In this document: positions 1-52,114 of the stretch, piece after piece
Layout: each line of letters starts with the position of its first letter
Numbering within the stretch: the stretch's first letter is position 1
NCBI RefSeq assembly: GCF_040054535.1
Contig: NC_090787.1
Location: 18,186,001-18,250,000 of the forward strand
DNA from: Antennarius striatus
Lineage: Eukaryota; Chordata; Actinopteri; Lophiiformes; Antennariidae
Direction: 5' to 3'
Length of the DNA stretch: 64,000 bases
Notes under the pieces: generated by a model
Database searches by the model: none
Seen by the model: the letters and a program-made list of their open reading frames with translations, nothing else
Told to the model about the DNA's origin: nothing
Made by a program: the position numbers and the translations under genes

Positions 1-723
1 GCACATGCAAACCTACAGCAAAGTACAACCCGTATATGCGCGCAATACATTCACTTAGAAAATACTAACCCAAGCATGTATTTCCTTTTAATTTATGTAC
101 TATGATAGCATTTACAAGTACTGTACTTAGAGTTACCATTATTGCGCTTACTAACAGTAACAGCACAAATAGAGAAAACAGGAAATCAGGAGTACAAACC
201 GCGACTTGGAGGTTTTTCCACTTCATCAAGCTGGGGAGATGATTTCGATTTTGCCCTGTTAAACAAAAGTGAATATCTATTACGACCTGATTTACACTTG
301 CAGTTGCTTCTTTTTAAAATTCAAGTTTCATATTTTTAAACTGTTATAACTGCAAAAGACATGTACTTTTTGATACTTGAGATAAAACTGTAATAATGGG
401 AAACTGGTGATTCCTGGGTCTCGGCTGCAAGCCAGACCCTCCATGATGGGCATTGTTTGAGCAGTTCAGTTCAAATGAAGCAGACATGAAAAGATGCCGT
501 GAACATCTGAACACATCAGCTATGCGGTAATGATGTGCCAAATCCCCAATTAGATGAGTCTAATATGCAAACTAATCCATTCATTACTGCATCATCTGTT
601 TATACATCAGTGTTATACAAGCACAATGTTGTATTAGTGAAGTACTAGTTAGCAAATACATTAATAAACACATGAAGCTGCTAGAAATGCCAGAATGAGC
701 TGCTGCGAGGAACTGAATAAAAT
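1..723. other. Left-edge region, no supported exon
   Basis: Would hold the lmo7 3' UTR or an intron leading to LIM exons beyond the edge. No LIM-type zinc-binding Cys/His pattern is seen in any minus-strand frame. Short open frames here have no recognisable content. Confidence 0.4.
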
Positions 724-42290
<41,567 letters not shown>

Positions 42291-43160
42291 CTCGCCAACT
42301 TATTATCCGAGCTGCACCGGTGGACCGGATCAGTTCCAAGTATTACGTGTTCCAAGCGACCGATGACATTAATTGTGAGTTAGGATCGACAAACACAATG
42401 AACGCCCTTCATAAACGCGTAAAAAACAACAACAGTCTGTATGAACTTCCCTCATCATTCATGAAATATGCCTCCTATTGTTCGCTTCCACCAGCTCATC
42501 TGTGAATGAATGCAAGGTGTAACAATGACGTCTTTTCTCTGCAGAGCCTCGTTGCTTCTTACCTGTTCTTTCATCCGACACACCTGTGTCTGTTTTTTTC
42601 CCCCCGGTATTTTCCCAGCAATGCTTTGCCTCCCCACGAATGTGGTCGAACGAGTCCTAAAAAAAGTCGATCCGGTCGAGGCACTGTCACACGAGATTCT
42701 CCTCATCAACTGTGAACTGCATGATGTGAAGGTTGATGGTGGGACAGAAGTTTCCAAAGTGCCGTCCGAGGACCACCCACGGGTCTCCTGGAAATTCCAG
42801 ATAACCAAAAGTTTCAATCTTAAGTTTTTCTCTCTGGGAAGATTTTCTGATGGAGGCTTTCGCTCCCGCTCCACTGGCCAAAGTGCTCGGGAACTCGGGA
42901 ACAGCAACTCGACACCGAATCAGAACCTGAAACGAAATATGCCCACATAGTAATCCTCCAGGGTCCAAGCTTGGCCACTGGGAGTCCGTGGGTGGATGAG
43001 CACTAAATAGTTAACGTGTTGGAAAGTTCTGAGTCCCGTGAATGGGGCTCAGCTCCGTTTCTCCGTTCTCGCATCTCCCCGGTGCGGCGGCTGGTGCGCA
43101 CTGCAGCTCCCGGGAACAACGGAGGGACGCAAGACCCAGCTCCATAGAAATGATTCCACT
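42291..43160 (-). promoter_or_regulatory. lmo7: Probable lmo7 promoter / 5' region, CpG-richer
   Basis: Sequence upstream of the first coding ATG is noticeably richer in CG than the introns, notably around 42650-42740 and 43050-43140. Frames are open on both strands across about 42455-42968. No TATA box is evident. Exact start sites cannot be placed. Confidence 0.45.
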
Positions 43161-43960
43161 CAGAGTTGTACAACAAGGACATATCTGTACTGATTTGGTA
43201 AATATATTTTACCAACTTCAGTATTCTACAATATTCGATACTTGCAGACACCATTCAAAAAACTCAAAGGGAAGATTACAGCAAGCAAATCCTGTTTCCA
43301 TGTTCATGCGGGAAACGATAGTTTAAAGGTTTTGAAAACACACACAAAGTACATGAAACAAATCTATACGGATGAAAATGCCAATCAATAAACTTAGGAC
43401 GATTTTTTGCTCATTTTATTTCATGTTCCTTGAAGGTTGACTTTTGTATTCTACACTGATGAGGAAGAATATTTCTCTCCTAACCCTCTCGGCCTCATGT
43501 CTTTGTAAATAGCTTTAAAAAAACCTTGAAAGTCCAGTTTACAAGAGGTTACAGACAAACTCCATTAAACAACCGTTTCAAAAATGCATTTTATTTTAGT
43601 TTTAGTAATTACAAAATGTAGGCACCTTCCATATGGATATAGTCTGTGTTTTTCTCCTTTTTTCTCTTTGACTATTTTTTGGAACACCATTGCTGCATAC
43701 AACAAGCAGGATTAGGCCTACCTGTGTCTTCAAAGCTATGACTGAAATTAAAGCCTTGCAGAACACATTTTGACTAGTTTTGATCATACCACTAAACATG
43801 TGACCAAAAAACAACATTGAACCAAGAAGAGGATGAGATGCCTCTTTGATGTAGAAAGTTCAATGAATTATTCCTTAACTGGAAACTGAACATGACATGT
43901 GAACAATCTTCAGTGTAGTGTGGTTACAGACCTTTCAGCTGCAAGGAACTGAGAGATTGA

Positions 43961-44000
43961 TAATTTAATAGGAAATATTTTAATTTAATAGGAAATATTT
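43961..44000. repeat. Perfect 20-bp direct duplication
   Basis: TAATTTAATAGGAAATATTT occurs twice in tandem (43961-43980, 43981-44000), just past the uchl3 3' end. Confidence 0.95.
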
Positions 44001-44018
44001 GTAGTTATTTCACACCAA

Positions 44019-44024
44019 TTTATT
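44019..44024 (-). terminator. uchl3: Candidate uchl3 poly(A) signal AATAAA
   Basis: AATAAA on the minus strand about 196 nt after the uchl3 stop. It is the nearest consensus signal in the right orientation; later candidates occur near 43586 and 43412. Confidence 0.5.
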
Positions 44025-44219
44025 TCCAATTCTATGGAAGCAAGTGATTCATGACAACAACAGGGTATCACTTTAGAAAGACTTCCCTGAAATTTCATTA
44101 AGTTCCCCACATCAGTGGTAAAGTCCTTCTGAATTAAAAACAAAAACCTAATTTCCCAATCACATCAGTACTTGAGAATGTTTGGCAGTCAAGTTTCCTG
44201 TGTTTCCAGGGAAGTTTCC

Positions 44220-47200
44220 TCAGTTCGAATATTTGGACAGGGCGATGATGTTGAAATTGACCTCCTCAGGGTCGCGATTCATGAACGTCTTACAAACCTC
44301 GGCAGCATCCTGTAGCGCAATCGAACACATGAAGAACATGATTAAATGCAAGGCAGCTTGAAAACACATTTTTGTTTCAACTTGCCTGTTTTATCTGTGA
44401 GGCCTCACCTCGAGGAAAGTATCTTCTGAAGTTTTACCATGGACAATAGGGAATAGCTTACGGCCATCTGCAAAAAACAAAACAAAAATGTGTTCTTCAA
44501 ATTACAATAAGTTGTGCAGTTGAAGTTAATCATTATTTTATTTATCATTTAATGAAAAACAATAATCTGACTAATTTTTTTTCGAGCATATCTCAATAAT
44601 GGTTAACTCACCCAGTTCATATAAAAGTCCTTCGACATTCACAAAAGCTATGAAATGCAGATTCACTTTATCATCAACACTTGGAGCCTGTAACAGACAA
44701 GACAATTATTAAAATGCAAAACACAAGTAGTGTTGTCAAGTTATGTCACACAAACCTCAGTCTGTCCCTCCTGTGCACTGGACTCATGTATGTCACGTAT
44801 ACGCTGAAAAACAAAGTTGGAGGTTAAGTAATTAATCACACTGTAATCAATAAATTCATAAATTTAGGTGATACTATTCATCATGTTATTTTTCTTTAAG
44901 TAACATATGATTCCTAACCAACATCTCCAGGAGATATTACATAAAGTTAAACATTCTAATGACACGAGGAGATGTAGAGGATATAATTTATCAACTAGGT
45001 AGGTGACCTCCGGGAAAGTGACTGAGTATGACACTGGTAAAACAACTGGTATCATATTTAAATGACCAGTTGACTAAATGCCACTTCTTCATTCATCTGG
45101 TATCTCTGACAACCTCATCATCGCATCCTTGACTTCAGATTATCTTTTTAGCATTTTTTTAATACCTCATCGACTTCCAGCCAGGCAGCCTTTTTCTCTG
45201 GGGTCATTACAGACGTTTCTTCAATGAACTTCTTAAGTGTAGCACCAGACTCTGAGGAGAAAGTGCAACATTTGGAAAAATCTATACAGACATGTCTACA
45301 AACAAAATGATAGGAATGTCTTGATTTAGAGTGCACACAGTACTGTAGGATTCAATCAGGATTAATAATCTTTTATAGTAATCCACATTCAAGATATGAG
45401 CACAATGAATGTCTTGAATTATTTTTCGTTATATTAGTACAAAAAAAACTAATTAGAATAATCTACTAGTTATAAAGCACTTTTCATACAAGAAATGTAG
45501 CTCACAGTCCTTTAGAATGAAAAAGAAACAGTACATTAAAGTAACAATATAAAATTTCTCAGTAAAAAAGGCTTAATATTAGAAACAAAAAATAGAAACT
45601 AGTAAGAAAAACTCAATATGGGAGATTAACATTTAGAATGTTAAAACATATGTAAATATTTACATATTTTTTTAACTGTTATTTAACGATATTCACAGAT
45701 TTCTGACAGCTCTTTATGGGCAGTTTTGTAATTTTATAGTTTAATAACTGAGGTTCCTGTTTTGTTGTGAGTAAAATTGTATGTATCAAAAAACCCAGAA
45801 TAAGAAGAGCTTGTGAATGATTATAACTACAGAATCTATGCCATAGTCCAGTCCTAACCATTAAGACCTTTATAAACCAAGAAAATAACCTTAAAGTCTA
45901 AATTCTAACATACTCTGGAATATTCAAGGTAAAACTGGAGTATGGGTATAGATATACTAAATGCTCCCTCCTCTGTGTTTTAGTTAAAAGACAAGCGGTA
46001 CAGTTCTGAATTTAGTTTTGCTATTAACCGCTTTGGGAGACCAGGTAAACGAGTTTTACAATAATGTAGTCTATCTGAAATAAAAGCGCCAAACATTTAT
46101 CTGCATCTTAATAGAATTATTATTTTGGTGACATTTCTTAGATGATGAAAAGCTTTGACCCATCAGCCCCAAGACAAACACAAAATAATATTTCATACTC
46201 AATACAATGGACAAGGTCCTCACCAAATTCCAAATGAGCCATGTTGTTGGCTATGGCATGAATTATTCCTACTGTACCACAGGCATTTCCAATGGTTTGC
46301 TTCATGAAGTAGACATTAGGTGAGATCTCCTGCCCTTCAGTCTTCAGTCTTTCTTCTTCCTCTCGTTTGAATGTCTCATACTGGACAGAGATAGTTGAGA
46401 AATGTTTACTGAAAGTCAACTCTTATTTAAAAGGTGTATGGAATTAATAAGTTAAAACACCCATAACATTACGGTATATGAACATAAGGCTAATGCGAGT
46501 TTCTCCAAATGTGTTGCAAAGACAATAACCCTACCTTCTCGGTAATGGGGAACAGAAGTAGCACTGCACACACTGGTTTTGACACCAAGCTGAGGAGGTC
46601 TGGATCCAATCCGAACACATCTTCAAATCGCCAGCTTAGTTTCATACCCAAATTGCTGACAAACTACACAAAAGCTTAGAGTAAATGTTTACGCATACAG
46701 GTAAATTACGCTTGTCTTAAAATATCTGGAAAATGATTTTAATATCTATTGTATCATGCACACGAAACCCTCGCCTTTCTACAATAAAATCAGGAAATGT
46801 TCGGATACTCATTGAATATTGCTCATTGGTCTACATACAGTGTACTGTCTGTCAGTGTTGCTGTTTGAAATGTGACAAATCACGTCACCAACTACACATG
46901 TTGTTCAAGCTTGGTAGTATTCCTGGTATAGCTTACGTTTATCACACACTATTGTTCGGCAACTTTTATCGTCATTCTGTAAATACAATACTTATACGAA
47001 CGGATACAGAATTAAATTAAGTGACAAAAAAACTTACCTGTGCCATGACCTGAAATGAAAACAGAAAAATAAACAGCTTAATTGAAATGGCTTTGGATTT
47101 CCACATTGGTTTTGCTTTTGTTCTCTCTGCTAGCTAAAAGTTAGCTAGCACTCACATGCTTGTGAATAAATGCAAGACTTTAATAAAAACACGAAGTTTG

Positions 47201-47260
47201 ACGTGAAGCATTTATACATACTTCAGGATTCGATTCCAGAGGCAACCACCGTGAAGCCAT
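44220..47260 (-). CDS. uchl3: uchl3, ubiquitin C-terminal hydrolase L3 (complete, 9 exons)
   Basis: UCHL3 is a cytosolic cysteine protease that removes small adducts from the C-terminus of ubiquitin and NEDD8. Exons on the minus strand: 47222-47260, 47038-47049 (12 nt), 46535-46663, 46224-46380, 45166-45251, 44756-44803, 44612-44687, 44409-44467 and 44220-44309. They total 696 nt, 231 residues plus TGA; human UCHL3 has 230. It begins [17 protein letters not shown], close to human MEGQRWLPLEANPEVTNQ. The catalytic set is intact: oxyanion Gln88 and nucleophile Cys94 in [12 protein letters not shown], His168 in KVNLHFIAF, Asp183 in ELDGRK. The crossover loop (about 150-160) reads [14 protein letters not shown]. 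All introns are GT-AG. It is divergent from commd6. Confidence 0.97.
47038..47049 (-). CDS. uchl3: uchl3 12-nt microexon (VMAQ)
   Basis: Twelve coding bases, GTCATGGCACAG, between acceptor TTTCAG and donor GTAAGT. In phase 0 it adds VMAQ, the counterpart of VTNQ in human UCHL3. Included in the nine-exon model. Confidence 0.9.
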
Positions 47261-47599
47261 TTTCGAGTGAGGTCAAATATGTTTTTCCTTTTAAAATGAA
47301 GCCTACATCTGAGTTAACAGTCTATTTGACAGCTGGAAGTCGCTTCCGCATCCAATAAAGGCACCTCCACTTTGAGACAATAGGTGGGGGTGTCTGCTTT
47401 TTCAGAAAATATAAATACACCGCATGCAACATTTTCTTATAAAAAGCAGATACATTCGTTACATATTTTATTACAAATATTTATTTATATGCCTAAATAG
47501 ATATGCCTTGATTGATTTTCCGATAAATCTAAACTGTACTAATTTAATATTTACACCACCAATCCAAGAGTGGAACAGTCCATGGCTATGGGCGTGTGT

Positions 47600-48214
47600 C
47601 AAAGGCTGCGTTCAGACTGCAGGCAAATCGGATATCAATCAGATTTCCTTCCATATACGATTTTTAGGGCTGACCGTCCACATTGTTTTTAGCAAGTGTC
47701 CAAATGCGATCTTGCTGTGTTCAGATTGGGCCACGTTATTGGCCGATTTGACAGGTTGCCGTAGCAACAGCGTCGGGGTGGCGTCGTTCAGCTGTATGTG
47801 GAAGCACTGGAAATGCTCCACCTTCAGCATTTCCAGTGCTTCCACATATGTTTCAGCTGGGAAAAGGACGGCTGGGTTCTCTGCAGTGAGGTTTTGGGGA
47901 GCAGGGAGATGGGTGAAGTTGTGCGTTTTCACTTGTTCCAAAACCAACGCTAGTTTCACCTCAAATGCTTTTATGTGGGAATACATGTGACAAATGAGTT
48001 TCCCCTGGTCTTGTAGCTGCAAGCTAATACTTTTCAGCATTTCTGTCACATCTATTAAAAATGCGAGGTGTCATTTCCATCCTGGATCTCTCAGCTCTGT
48101 GACTGTTTTGTCCAAGGGGAGGGGGGTTCTGTTCAGGGGGTACTATTCGGGGAGCCGTGCCGAATGTGGAGGAGGGCATCCGGGCCGCGGGCCTACGTTT
48201 GGAGACCACTGCTT
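47600..48214 (-). pseudogene. hAT transposase remnant (ZBED/GTF2IRD2-type), truncated
   Basis: A minus-strand frame ending at 47639 reads IDVTEMLKSISLQLQDQGKL, then ICHMYSHIKAFEVKLALVLE and THLPAP. This resembles the C-terminal half of hAT transposases of the ZBED5/GTF2IRD2 group (pattern F..D....LN.LN.QLQG). CAGTGGTCTCCAAACGTAGG read from about 48212 looks like a hAT end. There is no BED finger and no DDE core. A different repeat may begin near 47608 (TTCAGACTGCAGGCAAATCG). A perfect hairpin lies inside the frame. Confidence 0.6.
47795..47848. repeat. Perfect inverted repeat, 23-bp arms, 8-nt loop
   Basis: The left arm (47795-47817) starts TATGTGGAAGCACTGGAAAT. The loop is CCACCTTC. The right arm (47826-47848) is its exact reverse complement. 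It lies inside the hAT remnant reading frame. Confidence 0.97.
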
Positions 48215-48599
48215 TAGAGTATTGTCGGTATCCCTGTCTAGAAGAAGTGGAGAAAATCTCGTAGACTATAACAGTGTATAAAATTAAAAAAATTAAATTA
48301 AAAAAAAATTAGATACAAGGTGAGCACACAGAGTACCACTCCTCCCACCACGAGCCAATGCCAACACATGCACAATTAAGTACATGCATATTGGTCCGAA
48401 CTCTCATGAATGGCTCGTGAAAGTACAATGAACACAGATAATAATTGAATATACAATTCACGAAAACAGAACAAAATTAGAGTAAAGGAATATTATATTG
48501 CATTGTTAATGGCAGAACCTTTTTACCAGGCGTAGAGAATTAGCTTTAAAATCGTAGGAAGAGAGAGAAGAGGAACGCCAAGAGTATAGGACTGAGAGT

Positions 48600-49570
48600 A
48601 GGGACGTTGAATGTTGGAACTATGTATGACAGGAAAAGGTAGAGAGTTGGAGACCAGGTGGAAAGGTAGCGAGGCTAGAAGTTTAGGAGCAGGGTTCAAG
48701 TTGTCTATCATGGTGTAAATAGGAAGAGAAATGGAGTAGGAGTTAACTTGAAGGAGGAGTTTGTTAGGAATGTCCTGGAGGTAAAAAGAATGTCAGATAG
48801 AGTGATGAGTCTGAAGCTGGAAATCGAAGGTGTGATGTTCAACGTTGTTAGTGGGTATGCTCCACAGGTAGGATGTGAGCTGGAGGAGAAGGAGAAATTC
48901 TGGTTGGACTTTGATGAAGTAATGCAGAGCATACCTAGAAGTGAGAGAGTTGTCATTGGAGCAGACTTCAATTGACAAGTTGGTGCAGAAAACAGAGGTG
49001 ATGAGGAGGTGATGGGCATGTTTGGTATCCAGGAGAAGAACGCAGAAGGACTGATGGTAGTTGACTTTGCAAAAAGGATGGAAATGGCTGTAGTTAATAC
49101 TTTCTTCTAGATGAGGCAGGAACATAGGGTGACCTACAGTATAAGAGTGGAGGTAGGAGCACACAGGTAGACTACATCTTGTGTAGACGGTGTAATCTGT
49201 AGGAGATCAGTGACTGCAAAGTAGTGGTAGGCGAGAGAGTAGCCAAACAGCATAGGATGGTGGTGTGTAGGATGACTTTGGTGGTGAGGAAGATGAAGAG
49301 GGCAAAGGCAGAGCAGAATACAAAATGGTGGAAGCTGAAAAAGGAAGAGCATTGCATGACTTTTAGGGAGGAGTTAAGATGACTGGGCAACTACAGCTGA
49401 TGTGATCAGGGAGACAGGTAGGAGAGTACTTGGTGTGTCATCTGGAAGGAAAGTAGATAAGGAGACATGGTGGTGGAATGAGGAGGTACAGGAGTGTACA
49501 CAGAGAAAGAGGTTAGCTAAGAAGAAGTAGGACACTGAGAGGACTGAGGAGAGTAGACAGGAATACAGGG
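48600..49570 (+). pseudogene. RTE LINE apurinic endonuclease region, disabled
   Basis: The frame reads VRNVLEVKRMSDRVMSLKLE, FNVVSGYAPQVGCELEEKEK and VVIGADFN, the endonuclease core with the N of GADFN. It is then cut by TGA at 48973-48975, where the intact family has a Gly codon. Further in-frame TAG codons are at 49108-49110 and 49528-49530, where Gln- and Trp-like codons are expected. Downstream VVDFAKRMEMAVVNT and QEHRVTYS remain readable. Confidence 0.85.
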
Positions 49571-49572
49571 AG

Positions 49573-51057
49573 ATGCAGTGTAAGGTGAAGGTAGAGGTAT
49601 CAAAGGCCAAACAAGGGGCTTATGATGACTTGTATGCTAGGTTGGACAGTAAGGAGGGAGAGACTGATCTATACCGGTTGGCAAGACAGAGAGACAGAGA
49701 TGGGAAGGCCGTGCAGCAGGTTAGGGTGATTAAGGATAGGGATGGAAGTCTATTGACAGGTGCCAGTATTGTGATGGGAAGATGGAAAGAGTACTTTGAA
49801 GAGTTGATGAACGTGGAAAATGAAAGAGAACAAAGAATAGAAGAGGTGACTGCTGTGGACCAGGAAGTAGCGAAGATTAATCAGGATGAAGTGAGGAGGG
49901 CATTGAAGAGGATGAAGAGTGGAAAGGCAGTCGGTCCTGATGATATACCTGTAGAGGTTTGGAAGTGTCTAGGAGAAGTGGCAGTAGAGTTTCTGACTGG
50001 GTTGTTCAACAGGATCTTAGATAGTGAGAAGATGCCTGAGGAATGGAGGAGAGGTTTGCTTGTGCCCATTTTTAAGAACAAGGGAGACGTGCAGAGTTGT
50101 GGCAACTACAGAGGAATAAAGCTGATGAGCCATACAATGAAGTTATGGGAAAGAGTTGGGGAAACTAGACTAAGGGCAGAAGTTAGCATTTGTGAGCAGC
50201 AGTATGGTTTCATGCCAAAAAAGAGTATTACAGATGCAGTATTTGCTTTGAGGATGTTGATAGAGAAGTACAGAGAAGACCAGAGGGAGCTGCATTGTGT
50301 TTTTGTAGATCTGGAGAAAGCTTATGACAGGGTGCCCAGAGAGGAACTGTGGTATTGTATGAGGAAGTCTGGAGTGGCAGAGAAGTATGTTAGAGTGGTG
50401 CACGACATGTATGAGGACTGTAAGACAGTGGTGAGGTGTGCTGTAGGTGTGACAGAGGAGCTCAAGGTGGACGTGGCACTGCATCAGGGATCAGCTCTCA
50501 GCCCCTTCTTCTTCGCTATGGTGATGGACAGGCTGACAGACAAGGTTAGACAGGAATCTCCATGGACTATGATGTTTGCAGATGCCATTATGATCTGCAG
50601 TGAGAGCAGGGAAGAGGTGGAGGAGAAGCTAGAGAGGTGGAGGTTTGTCCTGGAAAGGAGAGGAATGAAGGTTAGCTGCAGTAAGAAGGTGGAGGATTTT
50701 AAGTACCTCGGGTCAACAGTCCAGAGCAATGGAGAGTCTGGAAAAGAGGTGAAGAAGCTTGTCCAGGCAGGATGGAACGGGTGGAGAAAAGTGTCAGGTG
50801 TGATGTATGATAGAATAGTTTCAGCTAAAATGAAAGGAAAGGTGTACAAAACTGTGGTGAGACCAGCGATGTTGTTTGGTCTAGAGACAGTGTCACTGAG
50901 GAAAAGACAGGAGACAGAGCTGGAGGTAGCAGAGATGAAGATGCTGAGGTTCTCTTTGGGAGTGACCAGTAAGGATAGGATCAGAAATGAGTACATTAGA
51001 GGGACAGCACATGTTAGAGGTTTTGGAGATAAAGTCAGAGAAGCCAGACTGAGATAG
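49573..51057 (+). pseudogene. RTE LINE reverse transcriptase, catalytic residue lost
   Basis: A 495-codon open stretch. Reverse transcriptase blocks are in order: SGKAVGPDDIPVEVWK, GLLVPIFKNKGD, NYRGIKLMSH, CVFVDLEKAYDRVPRE, HQGSALSPFFFAMVMD and the active-site block MMFADAIMICSE. The expected active-site motif is FADD; the second Asp codon is GCC (Ala) at 50584-50586. A segment after VSCSK is missing compared with the family. The frame ends at TAG (51055-51057) where related copies have Trp; the C-terminal FGHVQRRDSE continues in frame beyond it. The first codons listed are not a true start. Confidence 0.93.
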
Positions 51058-51221
51058 TTTGGACATGTCCAGAGGAGAGATAGTGAATGTATTGGTAGAA
51101 GGATGCTGAGTTTTGAACTGGCAGGCAGGAGGCGTAGGGGAAGACCAAAGAGGAGATTTATGGATGTATTGAAAGAGGACATGAAGGTAGTTGGTGTGAG
51201 AGAATGCAGATGGATGCAGAT

Positions 51222-51247
51222 GCGGCATCCAAGCAGATGGATGCCGC
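51222..51247. repeat. Short perfect hairpin, 9-bp arms
   Basis: GCGGCATCC (51222-51230), 8-nt loop, GGATGCCGC (51239-51247). It sits exactly at the junction between RTE sequence and the inserted SINE. Confidence 0.9.
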
Positions 51248-51648
51248 TTGGGCGGCAGTGGCTCAGTGGTAAAGCAGGCGGTAGAGCGGGTCGTCCTGTG
51301 ATTTAAGATCGGTGGTTCGATTCCCGCTCCCGCCCCCCCAAAAATACCCGGAGGTGAGCTGGCAGTGGGAGGTGTCAGCTCACCTCTGGACCACTGCCGA
51401 GGCACCCTTGAGCAAGGTGCCGTCCCCTTTACAAATTGCTCATTTGAGGCGCACCAAGAAGGAGCTGCCTGCCACTCTACCTCCCTGCATGCCTACAGGC
51501 CCCCCTGTGTGTGTGTTTGTGTGATACAGGGGCCTGTACTCACTAATATATGTATGCATGCATTTGAATCAGTAGCTAGAGAGTGCGTTCTTAATTTCCC
51601 TCCGGGGATCAAACCAGTATATAAAAATAAAATAAATTTAAAAAAAAA
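51248..51648 (+). mobile_element. tRNA-derived SINE inserted in the RTE 3' region
   Basis: The tRNA-like head has A box TGGCTCAGTGG (51259-51269) and B box GGTTCGATTCC (51314-51324), the two pol III promoter elements, 44 bp apart. The body contains GAGGTGAGCTGGCAGTGGGA, CACTGCCGAGGCACCCTTGA and GAGCAAGGTGCCGTCCCC. The tail is A-rich. RTE sequence resumes with ACAGGGTTAGATGGAGG, so the SINE came later. A clean target duplication is not visible. Confidence 0.85.
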
Positions 51649-51742
51649 TATGACAGGGTTAGATGGAGGCAATTGATTCGCTGTGGCGACCCCTGAAGGG
51701 AAAGCCGAAAGGAAAAGCAGAAGAAGAGAATTATCTTTAAAA

Positions 51743-52114
51743 GGAACGGACACCTGAATTAAACAAATACAGGACAGCACTGAAATGGCGATTTCATCAA
51801 TCACAACTGCTATAAAAATTCAACAAGTCATCCGAAGCATTGGGGGCGCTGTGTCTTTTTCTACCGCTCATGTTCTACTGTGGTGGCCAAAGGGAATGAA
51901 GTGAAAGAAGGAAGCGCTATTCTTGACCGAGGAGTTACTTCTGAAGACTGTGTTACGAAGAAATTTTGCGTGGATTTTCAAAAAGAAAATCTTCAATATA
52001 GCATACATATTTTTTGCCGCCGGATCGTAAAACGTTGATAAATTCAGAGAAAACATCGCTACGTTGTTGTAAACAAAAAACGGTGATCAAACGTGCAGAC
52101 CGACCAGCGGGAAG
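51743..52114 (+). promoter_or_regulatory. commd6: commd6 5' region
   Basis: This 370 bp separates the RTE insertion from the commd6 ATG and must hold its 5' UTR and at least the core promoter. No TATA box or other site can be assigned with confidence. Confidence 0.4.

Larger units (their letters stand above)
48552..51727 (+). mobile_element. RTE-type LINE, near full length, inactive, carrying a SINE
   Basis: The coding parts match the abundant fish RTE LINE. The insertion is flanked by an 18-bp direct repeat with one mismatch: AGAGAATTAGCTTTAAAA (48534-48551) and AGAGAATTATCTTTAAAA (51725-51742; its first bases may overlap the element's AGAAG tail). The 3' end, ATTCGCTGTGGCGACCCCTG then AAGGGAAAGCCGAAAGG, is the typical RTE tail. 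In-frame stops and a lost catalytic residue show it cannot move itself. It lies between the divergent uchl3 and commd6 starts. Confidence 0.9.

Noticed and set aside
142..339. 65-residue plus-strand frame reading GGFSTSSSWGDDFDF
   Set aside because: Starts at a non-ATG codon, has no splice support and is on the wrong strand for lmo7; likely chance.
50484..51182. 232-residue minus-strand frame (and others at 48793-50105)
   Set aside because: They are antisense to the RTE reverse transcriptase and are not supported by any family match.
51259..51324. tRNA gene with A and B boxes
   Set aside because: The boxes are good, but no cloverleaf with a plausible anticodon arm follows; the body and A-rich tail show it is a SINE.
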